A stretch of 64,000 bases of DNA from Bacteroidales bacterium (lineage in GTDB: Bacteria > Bacteroidota > Bacteroidia > Bacteroidales > UBA932): assembly GCA_017617475.1 (NCBI GenBank), contig JAFZWC010000053.1, positions 1-64,000 on the forward strand, given 5' to 3'. The position numbers were made by a program, and so were the translations under genes. The notes beneath the pieces are model-generated. The model had not been told where the DNA came from, made no database searches, and saw only the letters and a program-made list of their open reading frames with translations. Below, piece after piece: positions 42,095-49,597 of the stretch; positions within the stretch are counted from its first letter, which is position 1, and every line of letters begins with the position of its first letter.

Positions 42095-43091
42095 CCATTG
42101 CCTCCTTTACGGTCATTTCTTGGATTACCACCTTTCCGGGCTCTTCTATCAGAATCCACTTGACGCGGCCTTGCGCGGCCTTTTTGTCCAGCGTCATGGC
42201 GGTGGTCAGGTTTTCCAGCGGATAAGGGCACTTCGTGGGCAGCCCGACAGATTCAAAATCGGCCTTCAACTGTGCCTCCAGGCCCTTTTTGGCCAGGCCG
42301 ATGCACTCCGACAGCCGTGCCGCCAGAATCATGCCCATGGCCACGGCCTCGCCGTGATGGATATCGTCGCCTTTCTGCTGCGCCTCGTGCTCTATGGCGT
42401 GGCCGAAGGTATGGCCCAGGTTCAGTTTGGCACGGATGCCATGTTCCTCCGGGTCCTGCGCTACAATATCGGCCTTGATCTGGGCCGCGCGGGATATCAG
42501 GGAAGGCGTTATGCCTTTGAGGGCCTCGGCGTAAGCCTTGGCGTCGCCTATGAGGAATGTCTTGAGCATTTCGGCCAGGCCGGCGCGGAGTTCGCGGGGC
42601 GGAAGGGTTTTGAGGACATCGGCGCAGAGGAAGGTGTATTCCGGCATGCGGAAGGCGCCCAGCATGTTTTTGTAGCCGTCCAGGTTTACGCCGGTTTTTC
42701 CGCCGATGGCCGCGTCCACCTGCGCCAGAAGCGTGGTGGGCAGGTTGGCGTAGCGTATGCCGCGCTTGTAAATGGCGGCCGCAAAGCCGGTCATGTCCGT
42801 TGTGATACCGCCACCCACGGCCAGCAGGAAGGCTTTCCGGGAAGCCCCGGCCTCCATGAGCTGCCGGCACAGCGTCTGCACCGTCTCCAGCGTCTTGAGT
42901 TCCTCGGAGGTCTTAAGGCCGATGGCGGCGCGGAGACATCCGTCATTCCCGGCTTGACCGGGAATCTCCTGAAGCGCTTTGACCACTTCTTCGGCAATCC
43001 AGGCCACGTTTTCGTCATAGACCACATAGAGTTCCGGCTCTTCCTTCAGGAAGGCGGCCACATCGGCAATATGGGCGAGTCCCTTAATCAT
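42081..43091 (-). CDS. aroB: 3-dehydroquinate synthase carrying an in-frame repeat
   Basis: A 336-residue enzyme that cyclises DAHP to 3-dehydroquinate using NAD and a metal ion. Typical motifs: LAVGGGITTDMTGFAAAIYKRG (NAD site), PTTLLAQVDAAIGGKTGVN, LAEMLKTFLIG and LNLGHTFGHAIE (metal-binding His). Residues about 41-51 (QEIPGQAGNDG) are encoded by a copy of a GTCATTCCCGG..CCGGGAATCTCC repeat at 42941-42970, inserted before the loop that normally precedes E-x-x-K-T-L. Other motifs are intact, so the enzyme is probably active. The -7 box (TATCTTTG, 43098-43105, minus) is 6 nt before the ATG. Confidence 0.95.
   Translation of the reverse strand: MIKGLAHIADVAAFLKEEPELYVVYDENVAWIAEEVVKALQEIPGQAGNDGCLRAAIGLKTSEELKTLETVQTLCRQLMEAGASRKAFLLAVGGGITTDMTGFAAAIYKRGIRYANLPTTLLAQVDAAIGGKTGVNLDGYKNMLGAFRMPEYTFLCADVLKTLPPRELRAGLAEMLKTFLIGDAKAYAEALKGITPSLISRAAQIKADIVAQDPEEHGIRAKLNLGHTFGHAIEHEAQQKGDDIHHGEAVAMGMILAARLSECIGLAKKGLEAQLKADFESVGLPTKCPYPLENLTTAMTLDKKAAQGRVKWILIEEPGKVVIQEMTVKEAMDDLR
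42941..42970. repeat. Palindromic interspersed repeat within aroB
   Basis: CGTCATTCCCGG and CCGGGAATCTCC with central CTTGA form a hairpin-capable 30-bp unit of a second repeat family, distinct from the CATTCTGAGCG family. It stays in frame in AroB. Confidence 0.8.
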
Positions 43092-43122
43092 AGACTACAA
43101 AGATAAGGGAAAAATTTGGCAG

Positions 43123-45201
43123 TTACCAGCCTATTTCCACCTGTACGCCATCGGGTTGGTTAGGAAAGCGCAGAAAACAGGTTTTGCTGGTCTCGTCCCA
43201 AAGGGCCGAATAGTCTTCGCCGTTTACCAAAACCTTTACGGGCGCGGCCGGAAGGAGGATTCGCGTGACGTTCCAGGTGTCCGCGGGGCCTTTGCAGAGA
43301 TAGGAAAAGCGGTTCTTTTCGCGCTTCTGGTCATAGGCCCGGCTGGCGGCGGCCAGGATTTGTGGTGCTTGTCCTGCCTTATGGACATCATAGAAAAGAG
43401 CCTGGGACCCGACAGGAATCTCACGTGCGGTATACACGGGAAGGGCCGGATCATAAAGGTCAACCAGGCACCCTTCTGCCACATAGGGCACATCCGAAGG
43501 GCCTTCATCCATTACGGCAACAATGCGGTAGGGTCCGCGTTCCAGGGTAAGGGCGTTGGTGACAGGACGCGGGCCGATACATGACTCCACCGCCTCCAAA
43601 AGCGGTTTTTCACCACCGGCCAGATTGATATATTCCTCCGGGTCTTGCCGAAGGACGCTTACGCAGCCTTTGCCGAAAGAATAGGTGCCGGCTGGAGCCC
43701 CGGCAGGAAGGCCCATCAGGCCGAACAGGTGATCGGCGGGAGCGGAAAAGGCATAGTCTCCGGTATTCCACCATTCCTGGACTTGCTGGTAAGGGTCGCT
43801 GTCCGTGGCGCTGTAGACAAGCTTTCCGCCGCGCCGTACCCAGTCGGCCAGATACTGGTGAGCCTGAGAGGTTAGCGGCTTCATGCTGGAATAGCTCATC
43901 AGGAGCAGCTGGACGCCTTCCAGAGCCTTTTTGTAGCCAAGGTTCTCAATGTGCGTGATACCCACCGGGCAGCCACGCTTAAGGAGAGGCATAGCCAGGC
44001 CGAAGAATCCCGACAAGGAGGAATCCCGCTGGAACATGAGGGAATTGCCCATAAGGACAGACACCTCGGCCCGGCGCTCTGCGGCTTTGGGCATTTGCTG
44101 CAATGCGTTGGTCATAACTTGCATCATGGTCGCATAGTCTGCCGGAATGCGGGAGACTTCCGTGGAACCGGGTCTCACGGGATAGAAACGTTCATAAATA
44201 CGGGCCGGCCAAGGCATGATCTCATAGGACGCGACCTGAGGATAGAGGAGTTGGGCGGTAAAAGTGGCCTGGTAGTTCCGGCCATAGTCTTCCCAGTCCC
44301 GTACGCCATCTTCGATGGGGTCTGTCAGAAACCAAAGGCTCCTGCCGGTGGGGGCCGTCATGGAAGCCATGCATCCGTACTCCAGGAAGGCGGTCTCAAA
44401 CACCCGTTCTTTTCGGACGCCGTTGTAGTAGTTGAGGACGCGGGAGGTGCCGGTCCAAACCTGGGCGATGTAACCGTCCACACAAGGAAGTGATGCCAGG
44501 GAGGCTTCCGGGCTCACAATCTGCCACTGGGTGTAGTTGATGAGTGAGTGGGTCGGCACATAGCACTTGATGTCCCGGCCCAGACTCCGGCCATACTCCT
44601 TGGCGTAGGTAAACGCTTCATCCAGAGCCCTGTAATACAGATGATACTTAAGCTTGGAAGTAAGGTACGTGGCTTCCGGAGATTCGTGCTGGGGCCGCCA
44701 GGGACGGCCGTAATAAGCCTCCCACTCACGCTTGAAGGCATCCGAGTAACCGGCCGCTTTCCAGAACTCGGGTTCTTCCAGGAAGATATGGTCAACGCCC
44801 GCATCGACTACCCGTTTGATAATCTGCTCCTTGAAATAATGCAGATAATTCTCCGTAGGGACAATGTAGGGAACCATTTTTCCGTGCCAGAGAGTGTCTC
44901 CCCGTGCATTTACCTGACCTTCGTCCAGGTGTGGCCGCCCGTCCCACAGCCCTGTAAAATAGTCCTGATAGCCGCCCCAGGCTATGCCGGTCATAAAATG
45001 CGTTTCGTAGCCCCTTTCCCGCCAGGAGGAGAGACGTTCTTCCAGCGTCCCATTTACGCCGTACACCATTACGGCGTCGGCCCTTACGTCAATGGTCGGT
45101 CGCCATGGCTGGCTGGATTGGAAAGTGGTTTTTACGGGTTCTCGTACCGGTGCGGTACAGGCCGATACCAACAAAAGCAAAATAGGAAGACAGTGTCTCA
45201 T
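43123..45201 (-). CDS. Lipoprotein with probable glycosidase TIM barrel (family unassigned)
   Basis: A 692-residue lipoprotein (ILLLLVSACTAPV). The first two thirds resemble a GH42/GH14-like TIM barrel: RERGYETHFMTGIAWGGYQ, YFKEQIIKRVVDAGVDHIFL and then EEPEFWKAAGYSDAFKREW, whose paired acids after a beta strand are a good active-site candidate. Residues about 430-520 (GVQLLLMSYSSMKPL and LADWVRRGGKLVYSATDSD) look like the Rossmann-like domain of such beta-galactosidases. A small beta domain ends the chain. I cannot name the family or substrate. A weak -7 match (TAACTTGC) precedes the gene. Confidence 0.55.
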   Translation of the reverse strand: MRHCLPILLLLVSACTAPVREPVKTTFQSSQPWRPTIDVRADAVMVYGVNGTLEERLSSWRERGYETHFMTGIAWGGYQDYFTGLWDGRPHLDEGQVNARGDTLWHGKMVPYIVPTENYLHYFKEQIIKRVVDAGVDHIFLEEPEFWKAAGYSDAFKREWEAYYGRPWRPQHESPEATYLTSKLKYHLYYRALDEAFTYAKEYGRSLGRDIKCYVPTHSLINYTQWQIVSPEASLASLPCVDGYIAQVWTGTSRVLNYYNGVRKERVFETAFLEYGCMASMTAPTGRSLWFLTDPIEDGVRDWEDYGRNYQATFTAQLLYPQVASYEIMPWPARIYERFYPVRPGSTEVSRIPADYATMMQVMTNALQQMPKAAERRAEVSVLMGNSLMFQRDSSLSGFFGLAMPLLKRGCPVGITHIENLGYKKALEGVQLLLMSYSSMKPLTSQAHQYLADWVRRGGKLVYSATDSDPYQQVQEWWNTGDYAFSAPADHLFGLMGLPAGAPAGTYSFGKGCVSVLRQDPEEYINLAGGEKPLLEAVESCIGPRPVTNALTLERGPYRIVAVMDEGPSDVPYVAEGCLVDLYDPALPVYTAREIPVGSQALFYDVHKAGQAPQILAAASRAYDQKREKNRFSYLCKGPADTWNVTRILLPAAPVKVLVNGEDYSALWDETSKTCFLRFPNQPDGVQVEIGW

Positions 45202-45253
45202 GGAAGGGGATTTGTTGCAAGTTACTCATTTTAACGGCGTCCCACAAAAAAAT

Positions 45254-45284
45254 TTTGCAGTTCCCTTAAATTGGCGTATTTTTG
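45254..45284 (+). promoter_or_regulatory. Promoter of tRNA-Leu
   Basis: TTTG (45254-45257) and TATTTTTG (45277-45284) are 19 nt apart, an ideal Bacteroidota promoter. Transcription should start near 45291, about 17 nt before the mature tRNA. Confidence 0.75.
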
Positions 45285-45307
45285 CAGTCCGTCTTCTAAG
45301 ACGCCCT

Positions 45308-45391
45308 GCCCGGATGGCGGAATTGGTAGACGCGCTGGACTCAAAATCCTGTGATAGCAATATCGTGCGGGTTCGATTCCCGCTCTGGGCA
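45308..45391 (+). tRNA. tRNA-Leu (anticodon CAA)
   Basis: The acceptor arms GCCCGGA and TCTGGGC pair, followed by discriminator A at 45391. The D-arm region is TGGCGGAATTGGTAGACGC. The anticodon loop CTCAAAA gives CAA, with one T-T mismatch in the stem. A variable arm of class II size (about 45348-45366) and a T-arm GCGGGTTCGATTCCCGC complete it. CCA is not encoded. Confidence 0.95.
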
Positions 45392-45394
45392 CAC

Positions 45395-45426
45395 GAAAGC
45401 CTGGCCGTCTGGCCAGGCTTTCTGTT
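45395..45426 (+). terminator. Terminator hairpin after tRNA-Leu
   Basis: GAAAGCCTGGCC (45395-45406) pairs perfectly with GGCCAGGCTTTC (45411-45422) around GTCT. The T-tract after it is weak (TGTTT). Confidence 0.75.
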
Positions 45427-45428
45427 TG

Positions 45429-45566
45429 CCCTAGCGGGAATGATCGGTCTTTCGTTACCCCCTCCCTAAATCCCTCCCCTCGGGGGAGGGACTCCGCCGC
45501 AGAAGCGGCGGTGCGGGCCTGCGGGCCCTGTCGGCCTTCGGCCTCCGGTTATTAACCCTAGCGGGA
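45429..45566. repeat. GC-rich hairpin cluster flanked by an 11-bp direct repeat
   Basis: CCCTAGCGGGA occurs at 45429-45439 and again at 45556-45566. The 116 bp between contain consecutive hairpins: CCCTCCC/GGGAGGG, CCGCCGC/GCGGCGG and GGCC-TTC-GGCC. The flanking direct repeat looks like a target-site duplication around a small non-coding insertion. No coding potential is credible. Confidence 0.6.
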
Positions 45567-45567
45567 G

Positions 45568-45709
45568 ACACATACCTGGTATGTACATGGTTTCTGCGTT
45601 GGGAAGGACTTTTCTTGTACATACCTTTGTTAGAAGTGGGCTTTTCGGCACTTTGGGCGTTGGTATGTACACGTCCAGGTGCCTGGGAGGCACTTTTTCT
45701 GTACATACC
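45568..45709. repeat. Array of 48-bp inverted-repeat units (GGTATGTACA/TGTACATACC)
   Basis: Two units of exactly 48 bp, 45578-45625 and 45662-45709, each begin with GGTATGTACA and end with its reverse complement TGTACATACC. A 36-bp spacer separates them, giving an 84-bp period. A fifth, degenerate arm (ACACATACC, 45568-45576) abuts the first unit. The interiors are related but diverged; unit 2 holds an inner hairpin GTGCC-TGGGA-GGCAC. The array lies between the convergent tRNA-Leu and outer-membrane receptor genes. Function unknown. Confidence 0.85.
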
Positions 45710-45743
45710 AGAGATGGTGCCGGAGTTGCCGTCGGAGGAGGGC

Positions 45744-48110
45744 TTACATTCTGGACTTGGCGTCGGAGCCGGCGCCGGTGCCGCGGTACTTGCTCTGGGC
45801 CGTGTTGAAGTTGTAGCGGATGGAGAACTTGATGCGCTGGTTGTCCATCACGTTGGTCTGTGTGATGGTGTGGTTGCCGAAGTCGGTGTCCACGTTGTAG
45901 TTGCCCGTTCCTGTGAGGTCGGAACCTTCCAGGCGCAGGACCAGGGAACCGTCCTTGAGCAGGGTCTTCTGCACGGCGGCGGTCAGATTGAAGACAACCG
46001 TCTTCAGATACAGGTTCTGGGTGTATCCCTTGCTGTTGAGCACGCCGCCCAGTTCAAACTGCCAGCCGCCCTTGAAGGTGAAGGTGTTGAACAGCTGGGC
46101 AAAGAAGATGGGCTTGCCGTTGAAGCTGGTCACGCGCTTGCCGCTGGCCTCGCGGGGGTCCTTCACCGTGATGCTGAGCCACTGGGGCTGTAGGCCGAAG
46201 GTATAGTTCAGGTTCCAGACGCCGATGGTGGGAGTGAGGTTCACGTAGGCCGCCATGGTACGGAACGGTTCTTCAATGTTGCGGGGCTTTACCAGCACCA
46301 CGCCTTCGTCGTTGTAGGGTTCGCTCCACGTCATCATGGCGTGGTCCATGCGGGTGTAGTTCACCATGACGGTAACCCATTTATACACGGCTCCCAGGCT
46401 CACATTGTTCATGATGCTGGGCTGGAGCTCGGCATTGCCGCTCTGCCAGATGTAACGGCTGTTGTAGCGGATGGCGCTGGACAGGTTCGCGTAATTGGGA
46501 CGCGTGGTCTTGACGCTGTAATTGAGCATGAGCTGCACGGGGCCGAAGACATTGGCGTACGAGACGGAGGGGAACCAGTTGGAGTATTTGCGGTCTACCG
46601 CAGAAGAAGGATTCATGGCATCCTCATAAGAGTAATGCACGTGCTCGTAACGCACGCCTGCGCTCAGCTGGCCCACCTTGGGAATATAGGCGCCGTAGGT
46701 GGCGAAGCCGGCAATATTGTCTTCCTTCACCGTGGCCTGGGAAGCCGGTACGGGAATGCCGGCCACGGAATAGTTGTCGTGCCTGCGGGAGAAGGACTCT
46801 TCCGTTCCCAGCTGCAGCTGGCCCATCCAGATGGGATAGGAAAGCACGGCCTTGGCGGCGTACAGGGATGCGTCGTTGTCGTTCCAGGAGCTTATGGCGG
46901 CATCGTGCGTCATGTCGCTGGTTTCTTCAGAAGCGGTCTTGGCCGAATCCTGCGTGCCATAGTAATCCAGGTTGATGTCGATACCCAGCTTGCCGCCCAC
47001 AAGACCATTATAATAGAGGTTGCCGCCCAGGTTATAGGGAATCTTGTCTCCCAATGCATCCACGGAGGTGGTGGAGAGTTTGTCCACCAGCGTTCCGTCT
47101 TCATACACATTGTCATTCACCACGGTCGTGGATTCGGGGTTGAAACGGCGACCCCACTCCAGCTTGCCGCCCAGGAAGTGGTTGTCGGCTATTTGCCAGT
47201 TGATGCCGGCGTTCCCGTAAAGGGACTGGCTCAGGGATTCGGCCATCAGGTTGCCGGCGTTCTTAATATGCTTGTTGACGCCGTATGTGTCCTTTACCAG
47301 ATCGCTCACCTGACGGAAGGAATTGTGCGCATAGTTGATGCCGCCGAAGATGTCCACGCCGCCGGTGCGGTAGTTCACATTGATGGCGCCGAAGGGATCG
47401 TTGCCCCTGGCCCAGCGCAGCGACTGCTCGTCGGAGGCGTTCAGGTTAAGGCCGAAGCCTTCGCCCTGGCGACGGACGGTCTTGATGCGCACCACGGCAC
47501 GCACGGTGGCGTCGTACTGGGCGCCGGGGTTGGTAATAACCTCAACGCTCTGGATTTCGTTACTCTGAAGGCGGTTCAGTTCGGTGGCATCCGTCACGCG
47601 GCGGCCGTTGATGTACACCAGCGGGGCGCCCTTGCCAATTACTTCAAGGCCATTCTGTCCTTTGATGAGACCCGGGGTCTTGGCCAGGACGTCTTCGGCC
47701 GATCCCACGTTCTCCAGCACGGAGCCGCGGACGCTGGTCTGCAGACCTTCGCCGGTAAGCTTGGTCTTGGGCATGATGGCCTGGATGGAAGCGGCCTGCA
47801 GCATGGCGGTGTCGTCCAACAGGGTGATGACCATGCCGTCCACCGGCGTGAAATACTGCGTCTGGTAACCCAGCATGGCTACCATCATGATTCCGTCGGT
47901 TTCGGTGGTTACTATATTAAAGGTACCGTCTTCCTGCGTGACGGCGCCGCATACCATTGTAGAATCGGCCCGGGAGAGCACGGCCACATTGGCGTAAGCT
48001 ACAGGCTCGCCTTTCTCGTCTACCACTTTTCCTTTCCAGTCGCATTTTTCCTTTGCTCCTGCCGTCAGGGCGGCGGTCAGCATCATTGCGAAAACAACTA
48101 ACTTCTTCAT
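45744..48110 (-). CDS. Outer-membrane beta-barrel receptor (TonB-receptor-like, non-SusC)
   Basis: A 788-residue outer-membrane protein. Signal peptide MKKLVVFAMMLTAALTAGA, a carboxypeptidase-regulatory-like domain (about 24-105; WKGKVVDEKGEPVAYANVAV), a plug-like domain (about 130-215; SVLENVGSAEDVLAKTPGLI, LVYINGRRVTD, QSVEVITNPGAQYDA) and a barrel to the end (IKFSIRYNFNTAQ). This matches the outer-membrane beta-barrel family that resembles TonB receptors but lacks a SusD partner. The substrate is unknown. I start at 48110; the ATG-like start at 48170 would add 20 residues that precede the signal peptide. The gene has its own promoter. Confidence 0.88.
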   Translation of the reverse strand: MKKLVVFAMMLTAALTAGAKEKCDWKGKVVDEKGEPVAYANVAVLSRADSTMVCGAVTQEDGTFNIVTTETDGIMMVAMLGYQTQYFTPVDGMVITLLDDTAMLQAASIQAIMPKTKLTGEGLQTSVRGSVLENVGSAEDVLAKTPGLIKGQNGLEVIGKGAPLVYINGRRVTDATELNRLQSNEIQSVEVITNPGAQYDATVRAVVRIKTVRRQGEGFGLNLNASDEQSLRWARGNDPFGAINVNYRTGGVDIFGGINYAHNSFRQVSDLVKDTYGVNKHIKNAGNLMAESLSQSLYGNAGINWQIADNHFLGGKLEWGRRFNPESTTVVNDNVYEDGTLVDKLSTTSVDALGDKIPYNLGGNLYYNGLVGGKLGIDINLDYYGTQDSAKTASEETSDMTHDAAISSWNDNDASLYAAKAVLSYPIWMGQLQLGTEESFSRRHDNYSVAGIPVPASQATVKEDNIAGFATYGAYIPKVGQLSAGVRYEHVHYSYEDAMNPSSAVDRKYSNWFPSVSYANVFGPVQLMLNYSVKTTRPNYANLSSAIRYNSRYIWQSGNAELQPSIMNNVSLGAVYKWVTVMVNYTRMDHAMMTWSEPYNDEGVVLVKPRNIEEPFRTMAAYVNLTPTIGVWNLNYTFGLQPQWLSITVKDPREASGKRVTSFNGKPIFFAQLFNTFTFKGGWQFELGGVLNSKGYTQNLYLKTVVFNLTAAVQKTLLKDGSLVLRLEGSDLTGTGNYNVDTDFGNHTITQTNVMDNQRIKFSIRYNFNTAQSKYRGTGAGSDAKSRM

Positions 48111-48140
48111 GTCTTGGTGTAATAGTTTAATAGTACACCG

Positions 48141-48171
48141 CAAAGGTAAGGCAAATATTTGGATTTGCAAA
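48141..48171 (-). promoter_or_regulatory. Promoter of the outer-membrane receptor gene
   Basis: Minus strand TTTG (48168-48171) and TACCTTTG (48141-48148) with 19 nt between. Expected transcription start is near 48135, giving a leader of about 25 nt. Confidence 0.7.
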
Positions 48172-48226
48172 CATTTTTAAAAGTTTTTTATGTGGACAAA
48201 AAGTGGGCATTTTGTGTACAAAAGAC

Positions 48227-48261
48227 TCCGCCGCCGGACAAAGTCCCTGTCCAGCGGCGGA
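48227..48261 (-). terminator. Intrinsic terminator of the M28 peptidase gene
   Basis: TCCGCCGC-GGACA pairs with TGTCC-GCGGCGGA with one mismatch and a 7-nt loop. On the minus strand it is followed by GTCTTTTG. It lies 22 bp after the peptidase stop. Confidence 0.75.
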
Positions 48262-48282
48262 AAACATCTCTATTTCAGCGCC

Positions 48283-49536
48283 TTAGTAATTCTCTACAAA
48301 GTCACGCACCAGGCGGAACACCGGGGCATAACTGTCGAAGATGGCATTCTCGTAAGTGTCATAGACGGTGTGGTAGTACTTGAAAGCGTCTCCCTCCCCG
48401 TTCTCCAGGAAGATGCAGGGGACGTGGCGCACGGCGAAGGGATAGTGGTCACTGTTGGCGGCCAGGGCACCCCGGTTCAAGGCCTTGAAGTAATGCTCTT
48501 CGTTGTTGATCTCTTCAAAGAGTTTAAAGCCCGGCAAGCCTTCTTCGCTCACCTCGCAGTACTGGACGGGGTTGTTATCCCCTATCATATCCAGGTTGAA
48601 CAGGTACTTGATCTGGTCCAGCGGGGCCAGGGGATGCTCGGCATAATAAGTAGAGCCCCGCAGGTTGGCGTCCTCGCCGGAGAAAGCGATGAAGTACATG
48701 TCGTACTGGGGCACGCGCTTGGCAAAGTAGGCGGCCAAAGTTACCACGGCGGCCGTACCGGAAGCATTGTCGTGCGCACCGGCGTAGTAGACATCCTTGC
48801 CCAGGTTGCCCAGATGGTCGTAGTGGGCGGTGAACACGTAACAGTGGCTGTGGTCCTTGCCTTCCACCTTGGCTATTACATTGAAGAGCTCGTAGTCCTT
48901 CAGGAACTCGTTTTCAATATCGGCCGATATGGTTTTGGCGTCCCGGGGGAAGCGGTGGGGCACCCAGATGATGGGCTTGTCAATCACCTTCTCTCCGTAG
49001 GCCTTGTAGAATTTCATGGGCTCGTCCCAGGTGAAGAGGATGCCGGCGTTGGGGGCGCCGTCCTTCTTCTGGAGGCGGGAGAAATCGGCCCTGTGCTTGT
49101 AGGAGAACATGAAATCGCACACCACGAAGGCGTCTTTGTTCTCCGGCTTGGCCAGGTCCTGGAAAATCTTCTCCGAATTATAGTTGAGCGTATCTACGTA
49201 ATACAGCGGGAAGGCTCCTTTTACGCTCGGGGAGTACTCGCGCATGGTGAAATCTACGCCCGGGGTGAGCTCCTTGCCGTCCACGGACAGTTCCATCTTG
49301 CCCGGGAACGTGTTGATGTCAATGGTGAACGGCTGGAGGACAACCTCGGAAACCCCGGCCTTTTCGAACTCGGCCTTCAGATACTGGCCGGCCTTGTTGG
49401 CCCCGCCCTTGGCATAGCCGCGGCCCTGGTACGTTTCCGAACTCAGTTCCTTGACAATCTGCTTATACAAATCCAAATCCTGGGCATTCAATTGAACGGC
49501 GCCCAGAGCCAGAATGAGGATCAAAATCTTTTTCAT
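48283..49536 (-). CDS. Exported M28-family zinc aminopeptidase
   Basis: A 417-residue exported peptidase (signal MKKILILILALGAVQLNA). A protease-associated-like region occupies about 100-200. The M28 core has the zinc ligands in TAHYDHLG (His, and Asp in GAHDNASGTAAV), the catalytic Glu and ligand in FSGEDANLRGSTYY, and the Asp in NLDMIGDNNPVQ. A late AANSDHYPFA supplies the last His. These enzymes remove N-terminal residues from peptides in the periplasm. The -7 box (TAAATTTG, 49541-49548, minus) is 4 nt before the ATG. Confidence 0.93.
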   Translation of the reverse strand: MKKILILILALGAVQLNAQDLDLYKQIVKELSSETYQGRGYAKGGANKAGQYLKAEFEKAGVSEVVLQPFTIDINTFPGKMELSVDGKELTPGVDFTMREYSPSVKGAFPLYYVDTLNYNSEKIFQDLAKPENKDAFVVCDFMFSYKHRADFSRLQKKDGAPNAGILFTWDEPMKFYKAYGEKVIDKPIIWVPHRFPRDAKTISADIENEFLKDYELFNVIAKVEGKDHSHCYVFTAHYDHLGNLGKDVYYAGAHDNASGTAAVVTLAAYFAKRVPQYDMYFIAFSGEDANLRGSTYYAEHPLAPLDQIKYLFNLDMIGDNNPVQYCEVSEEGLPGFKLFEEINNEEHYFKALNRGALAANSDHYPFAVRHVPCIFLENGEGDAFKYYHTVYDTYENAIFDSYAPVFRLVRDFVENY

Positions 49537-49581
49537 ATCACAAATTTAGTCTTTAATTGTCACACCTCCAATGAATAATAG

Positions 49582-49589
49582 TATCTTTG
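49582..49589 (+). promoter_or_regulatory. -7 box of the phospholipase D-like gene
   Basis: TATCTTTG, ending 8 nt before the ATG at 49598. This supports that start over an in-frame ATG at 49571, which lies upstream of the box. Confidence 0.6.
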
Positions 49590-49597
49590 CATTGTTT

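Noticed and set aside
45455..45706. Small minus-strand ORF of 83 codons with repeating MYKKSPSQ-like units
   Set aside because: It is produced by reading through the 48-bp inverted-repeat array and the hairpin cluster; no start signal or family match is visible.
45568..45709. CRISPR array
   Set aside because: Units are inverted repeats with diverged interiors, only two copies exist, and no cas gene lies in the window.
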